Source: Solirubrobacter pauli
GTDB lineage: Bacteria; Actinomycetota; Thermoleophilia; Solirubrobacterales; Solirubrobacteraceae
Direction of reading: 5' to 3'
Length of the DNA: 64,000 nt
Assembly (NCBI RefSeq): GCF_003633755.1
Contig: NZ_RBIL01000002.1
Span: forward strand, 806,001 to 870,000
This document shows, in pieces, positions 43,501 through 50,098 of this stretch. The position numbers and the translations under genes were made by a program. The number at the start of each line of letters is the position of its first letter. Position 1 is the first letter of the stretch. The notes beneath the pieces are model-generated. The model worked only from the letters and a program-made list of their open reading frames with translations, made no database searches and was not told the origin of the DNA.

Positions 43501-46500
43501 CGCAGATCACCGAACGTCGCTTCGACGGCGCCGGCCGGCCGTGGATCACGATCCAGGGCACCAAGTCGACGGTCGGCGAGTCGTTCGACGATCGCAGCGT
43601 CACGATCACCGAGTACGACCTGGCCGGAAACCTCCGCCGCGTCGTCAACCCGAAGGGCGCGCCGGACCCGGACGACATCGACCTCAACAACCCGGCGGTC
43701 GCGCTCGCCCAGCTGACGACCGACAACGGGGCGGAGATCCCGCCGACCGGCAACAACCCGCCCGGCACGTCCGCGAACTACCACGCCACGATCTTCAGCG
43801 TCGACGAGGACAACCTCCTCATCCGGACGTGGCTCCCGGTCGGTGGCCGTGACAGCGATGACGGCGAGCGCTGGCGCCAGCTGTTCAAGCGTGACGAGCG
43901 CGGTCGCGTCGAGTACATCGACGCCCCGTACAAGGACTCCACCGCCAAGCGGGCCCGCACCGGCTACTTCTACTACGACAACGGCTGGATCCGGGAGTCC
44001 AGCGACGAGCACGTCGTCAACCCCGCCGACACCACGTCCGTCAAGGACGGCGCGTTCACGTACGAGTACGACAAACGCGGCAGCCAGACCAGGTGGGACG
44101 CGTCCGGCCCGCGCAGCGTCGAACGCGCCTACTACCCGAACGGCCTGCTGCTGCGGCGCGTGGCTACGGGCGACGACACGGGTCCGCGGCGGTACAGCTA
44201 CGGCTACAACGCGAACCGCGACGTCGTCCGCATCCGCGACACCAACGCCCATCGCGAGACCCACACGACCTACGACGACGCCGATCGGCGCCTCGAGGTC
44301 AACCAGATCGACGATTCCGCCGGAGACGACTGGGAGGTCGACAAGGACACCAAGTACAGCTACGACGACGACGGCAACATCCTCACGCGCCGTACCGACG
44401 GCAACATCTCAGGCAGCAGCTACTCCGGTGGCAAGCTCGCCACCTTCGAGTACGACTCGCTCGGCCGCGAGCGCAAAGTCACGATCGACACCGACGGGCA
44501 GGCCGACCGCATCACCCGCACGACGTGGTGGGCGTCCGGCCGCAAGGCGAACGTGATCCGTCAGAACGGCGAGGTCTGCCAGCGCACGTACTTCGACACG
44601 CAGGGCCGGGTCACCGCTCGCGGGCGCACCACGAACGCCGACGAGCGCGGCTGCGAGCACGTCGAGACGCGCTACCGGCACTACGAGTACGACACCAACG
44701 GCAACCGCATCGACGAGTACCGCTGGAACACCGGCAACACCACCAAGGAGCACTACAACCGCCACGAGTACAACTCGCGGGACCAGCTCGTGTGGTGGAA
44801 GCGGGGTGTGGACGCCCGCCCGGTCGACGGCGAGAACCTCGAGAACTCGACCGTCAAGTACAAGCTCAACGGCGCGGGAGCCATCCTCGAGCAGCTCGAC
44901 GAGCGCGAGGACGACCACACGATCGAGACCAAGTTCGACGTCACGGCGTTCCGGATGACGTCGGCGACGGTCGAGGACTCCAAGACCAACCCCGACGATC
45001 CCGAGACGCGGTACGTCAAGTACGACGCCGCCGGCAACATGGGGTGCCTCGGCACGACCGACGACAGCGCGCCGAACGACGTCAGCACGTGCCCCGGCGG
45101 CGATCGCTACAAGTACGACGGCTTCAGCCGCCTGTCGTCCACGGATACGCCGGGGACGGACAAGCAGTACCGCTACGACGGCCTCGACCGCCGTGAGCAG
45201 GAATGCTCGCTGAGCGGTTCCGCCTGCGCCGCCGGCACTCAGCTGGACTACAGCTTCGTCGGCCTGGGCGAAGAGCTGTCCTGGACGCGCGAGCCGGGCG
45301 CGAGCTCCGGCAAGGTCCAGAGCTTCGACTACGACTCCGACTTCGGCCGGATCGGGCAAGCGACCGACAGCAACACCGACCACAGCTACCACAGCTACTT
45401 CACCGACCCGGCGAACGGCACGGTGATCGGCCTCGAGGACACGACGGGCGCGATCGGCACGAACGACCGCTACGACCTCGACCCGTACGGCAAGCAGGAG
45501 AACAAGGACACGCCGAGCGCGGAGGCGGGGGAGAACCCCTTCCGCTTCCAGAGCCATTACTTCGACTCGGGCCTGCAGGCCTACGACATGCAGGCGCGCT
45601 CGTACCTGCCCAACATCGGGCGCTTCCTGACCGCGGATCGCTTCGAGGATGCGCTCGGGGACTTCGCCCTGCAGTCGGACCCGTTGACGCAGGAGCGCTA
45701 CGCGTTCGGCGCCGGCAACCCGGTCAATCGCGTCGAGTTCGACGGTCACGGCCCCGGGAGCGAGGGCGGCGCACAGCCGATCATCCAGTCCAAGGACGGC
45801 ACCACCCAGCGCAAGCGCGAGGGCTGGTCGGAGACGCCCGAGCAGCAAGCGGCGCGTCACGACACGTTCAACGGACAGAGCGCGGCCGACGCGTACAACA
45901 AGAACCAGGCCAACGCGGGAGCGCAAGCCGCGGGCGGCGCCGCTGCGGCAGCCCAGCCGAAGGCCACCCCGCAACCTGAGGCCAACTGCGACCACGGCAT
46001 CGGCTGCCGCGGGCCGATCATCTACTCCCGTGAGCGCCAGCGCGAGCTTGCCGAGGGCCGCAAGGCCTTCATCGAAGGCGTGAAGTTCGTCGTCGGCGAC
46101 AACCCGGTCGAGATCGCCAGCAACTTCGCCGGTGGGCCGCTCGGCCGCGTCGTCGGCAAAGTCGGCGGGAAGGTCGTCATGAAGTACGGCGACGACGTCT
46201 GGGATGCAGGGAGCAAGGCCTTCAGCAAGAGCGACGAGGCCGTCGACGCCAACCGGGCCCGCAAGCGGTCGGACCAGGTCTCGGACTGCGCCATGTCGTT
46301 CGGAGCCGCCACGCCGGTCCTCATGGCCGACGGCACGCTTCGGGCGATCTCGGAGGTGCAGGTCGGAGACTGGGTCACTGCTACGGACCCGGTCACGGGT
46401 CAGCAAAGCCCGCGCCAGGTGCTCGCTGTGTGGCGTCACGACGACACCCTGGTCAACCTCACGATCGGCGGCGAAGCGCTCGTGACGACGGAGGACCACC

Positions 46501-47033
46501 CCTTCTGGAACCAGTCCGACCTCGAGTGGCAGGACGCGGCGGATCTGGTCTCCGGGGACTCGGCGCTGACCGCCGACGGCGGAACCGTCGCCGTGGGCGG
46601 CCTCGATCCGGCGTCGCTGCGCCAGGGGCGCGCCTACAACCTCACGGTCGAAGGCGTCCACACGTACCACGTGGGAACCGCCTCGGTGCTGGTCCACAAC
46701 GCCAACCAGTGCCGCGTGGTGCCCAACTTCAACGAAGGCATCTACGTCGTCACCAAGGCTGGGGGACCGAACAAGGGCAAGCAGTACGTCGGGCAGTCTG
46801 GAAACATCAGCCGGCGCATGCGCCAGCACGTCCGCGCGGGCAAGTTCACGCAGGCCGAAGCCAACGCCGCGGCACGGATCCCGGTTCCCGGCGGCAAGAC
46901 CAAGCGCGAAGTCGCGGAGCAGAAGCTGATCGATACGCTTGGCGGCTTGAAGGGCGGCAACCTGTTGAACAAGGTCAATCCCGTCGGCGACAAGCGCATC
47001 GGGAGCCTGATGCCTCCGGGGTACACCCGGTGA
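37569..47033 (+). CDS. Exported RHS/YD-repeat polymorphic toxin with HINT and GIY-YIG domains
   Basis: A 3154-residue contact-type toxin. The N-terminus has a hydrophobic export or anchor segment (about 27-50). Ig-like domains follow (about 470-680), then some 1900 residues of YD repeats (YDANGN, YDPVDRLQ, YDALGR-like) that build the RHS shell. The RHS core motif (ARSYLPNIGRFLTADRF ... GNPVNRVEFDGHG) lies near 2690-2730. A HINT autoprocessing domain runs from Cys2907 (CAMSFGAATPVLMADG) to Asn3044 (VLVHN). The last 110 residues are a GIY-YIG nuclease-like toxin: GIYVV at 3057, QYVGQSGNISRRMRQH, then the Glu in REVAEQKLI and Asn in LLNKVNP. HINT probably frees the nuclease. The stop overlaps the next gene by 4 bp. 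Confidence 0.93.
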   Translation: MVASTARRVVRWWLPGYGSVDESPSRVAVVATGLVAALCAAVAVGLPLGSLLGEAGTSSTAADTSAPPLRASSASAFADLAPSAAVTAVQADFGAAMSARATTAAPLAIGRPATTEAGDGRALPVVKSAPATSAVATGKAAPIDLRWRGGSRGGFALANPPAEVRVGATATDGATFVGTGVAFAPHGAADVRGRHVDATVFFANVQRDTDYLVAPRGGGLEAMWALRSSASPERLVLDYRLGAGSSLRTSQDPDLAAVVVRGGKTVAMTSAVVAFDADRRPVPVTTSVVGDRLVVEVDHRGRDLRYPLLVDPTTYTWASGTSSEHWAFASVGEWGSGPISTTLEIATINETATGDWAEWTYTAPGTGYVISLDGGVVSDYMLPGVSDSSVGLRRSNGVWAVPPVQTDGIYGEYDAVQVCLVSSCGEPAAGDSPTNALSYFSGTQAVFRVDQQQDNSDTLNDGWETGDATLVLDDPEVPTLSNVITGASGTGTTRTASATVTDPGLGPVRLEVLKDNVVVSTVNRSCVPEAGACTGTWSPSINYSLSGTSQGSTATFGLRAYDAAGHVSTTTSWTVNTDTEAPTLTLGGSVNNPVSGGWDLAISGNDGSGSGVKRVHISVDGVAQTPTVVSCPSSCPQFYSTSFVLDRQLYSEGLHAISVRLEDAVGNLSAPQTRNVYLIHEDGFDRAQLGLENYFAYESTPTGAGTAAHVNAANGNLVWHSTPIVNPGRGLSSVVNLTYNSLDRGGYVNSLIRDGGTAVVGQTTNQSRWLGGLAYGEVGVGFSLGISGLTRLNEPLRRISGGSLDEPQLIMLTDVDGTVHTFSRDGTTSRYNPPAGVELAFRLHSTSDPARRYAATRPDGVTFYFDTDGYQTFITDRNGNSIRFDYEKYSKVTGNVSDCNGSPSANLLCSKRVIRVVDAYGVQHGGAEVDKRSIKITYKSGPVLPIGSLTPDAVALTGSVGGRPDKIARIVDHAGRVTDFGYDGNGYLTTLTQGEVLNPGGPSNTDHVRTTTFTYAGSGVNRQLASVVDPRGHDTTFNYETAAAPGPTGVKSFGQRALGATNRRDNATTFAYGTNTFTATAPGAVDTTYLTDSVGRVQEITDELGTLTELDWSNDNYMTRYKTAANFSAQAAETEITYTRLGDPLTITDPLDRVTTLSYRFGTEAGPTNGGLDDGTQYVTDLTSMRRPARGNIALFPAPTVTFGLDNAGNVTSRTYAGLAPAETNYGSYGLVNWEEDEHDNRTSYSSHDANGDPTVVVDARQNAGESGYDGTWRYSYDPVGNLLAVTDPRGGTSATPGEPYTTSFVYDPFDRVVESWTPKCTGPLATPQNPGGCQSEQWIQRLTEYDPNGNPTQSTDGEDEQTDREFSAMDAVTVELAPAVNHYGEQDPAREKTTYDYDARENITLVTSPEGNQSEGVAGDHATAYEYDLIDRLVVEQRQERGSATSNLITSYAYDRRDNVIGVSDPLLNKSGDPKANAATSSKQRWAYAYDLADNRVDATENPDGSGGVPALRTHTTYDANDNVQTMVSPRGMTVSGPNASAALFTTSYVHDVHDDVISMTRGGQRTTAYARRDDGQITAITSPRGVASTTVVGDFQTQYTYDANGDVASVTLPRAPGQVPSRAAKIKYGRNAVGDPVDVKDPRGNDEGGAPAPPEHYFSNRFYDTGELRWTDRPSWWTVELGAAMEVRERTPDEWILFDGSQPALPTGPGDFGKVTGMPLPELLPRSGGTDVRYDEEMRLESVVDVAGKVVDLQRDALGRVKAVEYPYKADNAQTPANDPVRITNRLGYDRNGNLVMTEDGEEHRTVTQFDQFDRWIQRTAPGAAPDGGAPTGSGPSTFEDEVTEATWDENGNQTTYENARHKTTSRTYDPVDRLQSATDPLGHVTTYGYDADGNETCVRTPRGNTSISRDCAAGDFATTSAYNEFDELATVTQQADYTGESDQVITTTYAYDLDGNQITVTAPGARRGPDGDIRAQITERRFDGAGRPWITIQGTKSTVGESFDDRSVTITEYDLAGNLRRVVNPKGAPDPDDIDLNNPAVALAQLTTDNGAEIPPTGNNPPGTSANYHATIFSVDEDNLLIRTWLPVGGRDSDDGERWRQLFKRDERGRVEYIDAPYKDSTAKRARTGYFYYDNGWIRESSDEHVVNPADTTSVKDGAFTYEYDKRGSQTRWDASGPRSVERAYYPNGLLLRRVATGDDTGPRRYSYGYNANRDVVRIRDTNAHRETHTTYDDADRRLEVNQIDDSAGDDWEVDKDTKYSYDDDGNILTRRTDGNISGSSYSGGKLATFEYDSLGRERKVTIDTDGQADRITRTTWWASGRKANVIRQNGEVCQRTYFDTQGRVTARGRTTNADERGCEHVETRYRHYEYDTNGNRIDEYRWNTGNTTKEHYNRHEYNSRDQLVWWKRGVDARPVDGENLENSTVKYKLNGAGAILEQLDEREDDHTIETKFDVTAFRMTSATVEDSKTNPDDPETRYVKYDAAGNMGCLGTTDDSAPNDVSTCPGGDRYKYDGFSRLSSTDTPGTDKQYRYDGLDRREQECSLSGSACAAGTQLDYSFVGLGEELSWTREPGASSGKVQSFDYDSDFGRIGQATDSNTDHSYHSYFTDPANGTVIGLEDTTGAIGTNDRYDLDPYGKQENKDTPSAEAGENPFRFQSHYFDSGLQAYDMQARSYLPNIGRFLTADRFEDALGDFALQSDPLTQERYAFGAGNPVNRVEFDGHGPGSEGGAQPIIQSKDGTTQRKREGWSETPEQQAARHDTFNGQSAADAYNKNQANAGAQAAGGAAAAAQPKATPQPEANCDHGIGCRGPIIYSRERQRELAEGRKAFIEGVKFVVGDNPVEIASNFAGGPLGRVVGKVGGKVVMKYGDDVWDAGSKAFSKSDEAVDANRARKRSDQVSDCAMSFGAATPVLMADGTLRAISEVQVGDWVTATDPVTGQQSPRQVLAVWRHDDTLVNLTIGGEALVTTEDHPFWNQSDLEWQDAADLVSGDSALTADGGTVAVGGLDPASLRQGRAYNLTVEGVHTYHVGTASVLVHNANQCRVVPNFNEGIYVVTKAGGPNKGKQYVGQSGNISRRMRQHVRAGKFTQAEANAAARIPVPGGKTKREVAEQKLIDTLGGLKGGNLLNKVNPVGDKRIGSLMPPGYTR

Positions 47034-47917
47034 CGTTCAGCCTCGACAGCTCCTCCGCCGGTCCGTACGTCGTGGAGGATCGGGACCAGGGACCGACGTT
47101 GGTGGTCACCAGCCGCTGGAGCGCAGCGGCTGGGGCGGCCCTCGAGGACCCGGCGGTCGACGGTCTGGAGCTCAACTACGCCCGCGGATACGCGGCCGAG
47201 GACCTGAGCTTCCTATCGGATGACCTGGGCATCCGACGCCTTCAGGTGCTCGACCGCACCCTCACCGACCTGACACCGGTCGCCGAGATGCGGTCGCTCA
47301 CGGAGCTGCGGGTGGACTCCGCCCCTGGGACGAAGCTCGACGTGAGCGCGCTCGCTTCCCTGCGCCTGCTCGCAGCGGACTGGGAGCAGGTCGAAGGGCT
47401 GGACGGTCCCGAGCAGCTGCAGGAGCTGGTGCTCGCGGGCTATGACGCCGATGACCTGATGCCCCTGTCGAACGTCCGGGGGCTGCGGGTGCTGGAACTG
47501 CTCGGCCGCCCCAAGTTGCGGTCGGTGGCGGGGGTCGAGCAGCAACGGGACCTCACGTCGCTGAAGATGGCGAACGCGCGCCAGCTCGACGACTTCGAAC
47601 CACTCGGCGCGCTCGACGGGCTGCGGCAGATCCTGTTCGAGTCGGTTCCGGGCCTCGACCGCATCGACTACGTGCGATCGCATCCGCACCTTCGCGATCT
47701 CGGGTTCAGCGACTGCGGTTCGATCGCTTCGCTGAAGCCCCTGCAAGGGCTGGGCGAGCTGGAGTACATCGGCGCTTCAGGCTCGACGCGGATCGAGGAC
47801 GGGGACCTCTCCCCGTTGCTCCAGCTCCCAAATCTGCGGTATCTCGAGATGCAGAACCGTCGAACGTACGACCCGGCCGTCAAGGACGTGCAGCGGGCGC
47901 TCGAAGCGCGAGCGTGA
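47030..47917 (+). CDS. Leucine-rich-repeat protein, candidate immunity protein
   Basis: A 295-residue cytosolic protein built of degenerate leucine-rich repeats of about 22 residues (IRRLQVLDRTLTDLTPVAEM, SLTELRVDSAPGTKLDVSAL, LQELVLAGYDADDLMPLSNV). It starts at a GTG overlapping the RHS stop by 4 bp, the classic position of the cognate immunity gene in polymorphic toxin loci. It most likely binds and blocks the GIY-YIG nuclease. No signal peptide is present, which fits immunity to a cytoplasmic nuclease. Confidence 0.78.
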   Translation: MTFSLDSSSAGPYVVEDRDQGPTLVVTSRWSAAAGAALEDPAVDGLELNYARGYAAEDLSFLSDDLGIRRLQVLDRTLTDLTPVAEMRSLTELRVDSAPGTKLDVSALASLRLLAADWEQVEGLDGPEQLQELVLAGYDADDLMPLSNVRGLRVLELLGRPKLRSVAGVEQQRDLTSLKMANARQLDDFEPLGALDGLRQILFESVPGLDRIDYVRSHPHLRDLGFSDCGSIASLKPLQGLGELEYIGASGSTRIEDGDLSPLLQLPNLRYLEMQNRRTYDPAVKDVQRALEARA

Positions 47918-47921
47918 GGCC

Positions 47922-48380
47922 ATGCCGCTGACCGCCGCCGAGCTGCTGCGCGCGTGCTCCGAACGTGCGCCGGGCCTGGTGTCCGTGATCGGGGCGCCCC
48001 CACCGGGGGCGCCCTCTGCGGCAGAGCAGGCACTGCAGCTTCGCTTCGCGGACGAGTACCGGGCCTTCCTCGAGCAGTTCGGAGCCGCCGAGGTGGGGAC
48101 CTGCCGGATCTACGGCATCGACCTCTCCAGCGAGGCGGAGACCCTCAGCGTCGTGGCGCACACGCTCCAGGCACGAGCTGCGGGCCGGATCGGGCCCGAC
48201 GAGCTCGTGCTCGCGTCCTGGGACGATCTGACGCTCGAAGTGCAGACGGTCACCGGTGACCGGGACGGTCCGGTCCGGGAGGTGTCGCTCGACGGCTCTG
48301 GCGAGCTCTTGGGTGCGACGTTCGTCGATTGGCTCGAGTACGTCGTGCGCGAGGAGCTCGACCTCGACGAGGGCACCTGA
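47922..48380 (+). CDS. SUKH (SMI1/KNR4)-like protein, second candidate immunity protein
   Basis: A 152-residue alpha/beta protein with SUKH-like features: RFADEYRAFLEQFGAAEVGTCRIYGIDL split near the middle, an acidic C-terminus and the closing FVDWLEYVVREEL. SUKH proteins are among the commonest immunity proteins in contact-dependent toxin loci. It lies 4 bp after the LRR gene and is probably in the same operon. Whether it covers the same toxin or an unrelated one is unknown. Confidence 0.75.
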   Translation: MPLTAAELLRACSERAPGLVSVIGAPPPGAPSAAEQALQLRFADEYRAFLEQFGAAEVGTCRIYGIDLSSEAETLSVVAHTLQARAAGRIGPDELVLASWDDLTLEVQTVTGDRDGPVREVSLDGSGELLGATFVDWLEYVVREELDLDEGT

Positions 48381-48403
48381 GCTGACGAGGCCGCGGCCGG
48401 GCG

Positions 48404-50098
48404 TCAGACCGTGACCGCGCCGGCGCCCGCGCGCCGGCGCACCACGGCCAGGAGCGCGTCGGCCACAGCCGGGTCGAAGTGCGTCCCGCGCAGGCGCTCG
48501 ACCTCCTCGCACGCGCGCTCGACGCTCCAGGCCTCCTTGTAGGGGCGCTCGTGGGTGAGCGCGTCGAAGACGTCGCAGACCGCCGCGATCCGGCCTTCCA
48601 GCGGGATCGCGTCGCCGGCCAGGCCATTCGGGTAGCCGGTGCCGTCCCAGCGCTCGTGGTGGGTGTCGACGATGATCTGGGCGATCTGCAGGACGGGGGA
48701 GGGTGAGCCGTCGAGCAGCAGTGCGCCCTCGATGACGTGCCGGCGCATCGTCGTCATCTCGTCGTCGGTCAGGCGGGCGGGCTTGCGCAGGATCTCGTCG
48801 GGCACCCCGATCTTGCCGACGTCGTGCAGGACCGCCGCGTAGCGGATCGTCTCGGCGCGGGTGGGTGGCAGGCCGAGCTCGAGCGCGACCTCGCCGCACA
48901 TGCGGCTCATCCGGTCGATGTGCTCGCCGGTGTCGTCGTCGTGGAGCTCGGCGGCGCGCGCCAGGCGGGCGACCACCTCCAGCTGGGTGGCCGCCAGGTC
49001 CTTCGTGCGCGCGTGGACGGCGGCCTCCAGCTCGGCGTTGTACCGGCTCACCCGCGCGCGGGCGGAGCGCTCGGCGACGGCGCGCACGAGCAGCGAGACC
49101 GCCAGCGTCAGGGCGAGCGCCACCAGTGGCACGGCGACCGTGAGCACCGTCCCGGCGCTGAACGCGAGCTGCGCGGCGACGGCGTACAGCAGCCCGGCGC
49201 CGACGGCGACCGCGCTGCCGCGCAGCGGGCCGAGGAAGCGCACGGCCACGGCGGCGACCGCGGCGAGCGCGACCGCGAGCACGAACGCCACCCAGCCGGG
49301 GATCGCGCGCAGCGGGTTGCCGTGCAGCGCGGTCCAGATCGCGTTCGCCTGGATCTCGGCGCCCGGCATCTGGCGGCCGCCCGGCGCGGACGTCGGGTGC
49401 ACGTCCTGCAGCGCGGGGGCGGTCGCGCCGACGACGACGATCTTGCCGCGCAGCGCTGACGCGTCCCCTTCGAGCACGTCCGCGAACGAGTACGTCGGGA
49501 TCGTGCCGGTCGGCCCGCGGAAGTCGATCAGCGCGCGCTCGTCGCGCACGGGCGCGCCGAGCCGCTCGCCGACGAGCGCGGGGATGGTCGGCAGCCGCGT
49601 GTCCTCGCGCGCGTAGCGGCGGATCGCGCCGCCGGGGTCGGTCGGGAACGTGCTCGCGGCGGCGCGGGCGCCACCGGCCCGCGCCAGGTTCTCGTCGCCG
49701 CCGAGGACGCGCGTGCGCCCGTCGTCGTCGACTTCCCCGGTGGCGAGGATCACGCGCTGGGCGCGGCCGATCGCGTCGTAGAGCGCGAGGTCCTCGTCGG
49801 GATCCTCGGACGGCTCGGTGAACTGGACGTCGTAGACGATCTGGCGGGCACCGGCCTCGCGCAGGCGGTCGACCATGCGCGCGTGCAGCGAGCGCGGGAA
49901 CGGCCACTGCTCGTCGAGCTCGGTGAACGAGCGCTCGTCGATCCCGACGACCACGAGGCCGGACACCGGCTGCGTGCCGCGGACGCCGAAGCGCATGTCG
50001 ATCGTCGTCGTCTCCGCGCGTTCGAGCGCCGGCGTGAGCGCGGCGACGAGGGCGACCACCGCGACGAGGGCGCCCGCGACCTTGGCGAGCCGGGTCAT
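48404..50098 (-). CDS. CHASE2-domain membrane protein with HD-GYP c-di-GMP phosphodiesterase domain
   Basis: A 564-residue protein with an N-terminal membrane helix (about 4-24), an extracellular CHASE2 sensor domain (about 25-250, with VVGIDERSFTELDEQWPFPR and IVYDVQF), three more membrane helices (about 255-345), a short linker and an HD-GYP domain (about 365-560). The latter has the HD pair in VLHDVGKIGVPDEI and HHERWDGTGYPNGL, plus DVFDALTHERPYK. HD-GYP domains hydrolyse c-di-GMP. CHASE2 usually pairs with an adenylate cyclase or kinase; an HD-GYP output is less common. The ATG at 50098 overlaps the stop of the FecR-like gene by 4 bp, so the two are coupled. Confidence 0.92.
   Translation of the reverse strand: MTRLAKVAGALVAVVALVAALTPALERAETTTIDMRFGVRGTQPVSGLVVVGIDERSFTELDEQWPFPRSLHARMVDRLREAGARQIVYDVQFTEPSEDPDEDLALYDAIGRAQRVILATGEVDDDGRTRVLGGDENLARAGGARAAASTFPTDPGGAIRRYAREDTRLPTIPALVGERLGAPVRDERALIDFRGPTGTIPTYSFADVLEGDASALRGKIVVVGATAPALQDVHPTSAPGGRQMPGAEIQANAIWTALHGNPLRAIPGWVAFVLAVALAAVAAVAVRFLGPLRGSAVAVGAGLLYAVAAQLAFSAGTVLTVAVPLVALALTLAVSLLVRAVAERSARARVSRYNAELEAAVHARTKDLAATQLEVVARLARAAELHDDDTGEHIDRMSRMCGEVALELGLPPTRAETIRYAAVLHDVGKIGVPDEILRKPARLTDDEMTTMRRHVIEGALLLDGSPSPVLQIAQIIVDTHHERWDGTGYPNGLAGDAIPLEGRIAAVCDVFDALTHERPYKEAWSVERACEEVERLRGTHFDPAVADALLAVVRRRAGAGAVTV

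Noticed and set aside
37623-44264. Very long minus-strand open frame (over 2200 codons) opposite the RHS gene
   Set aside because: It is a GC-rich shadow of the YD repeats, dominated by Arg, Val and Asp, with no domain similarity.
46287-46700. True protein-splicing intein
   Set aside because: The domain lies directly before a toxin tip in an RHS protein, as in HINT domains of polymorphic toxins, and no extein restoration is evident.
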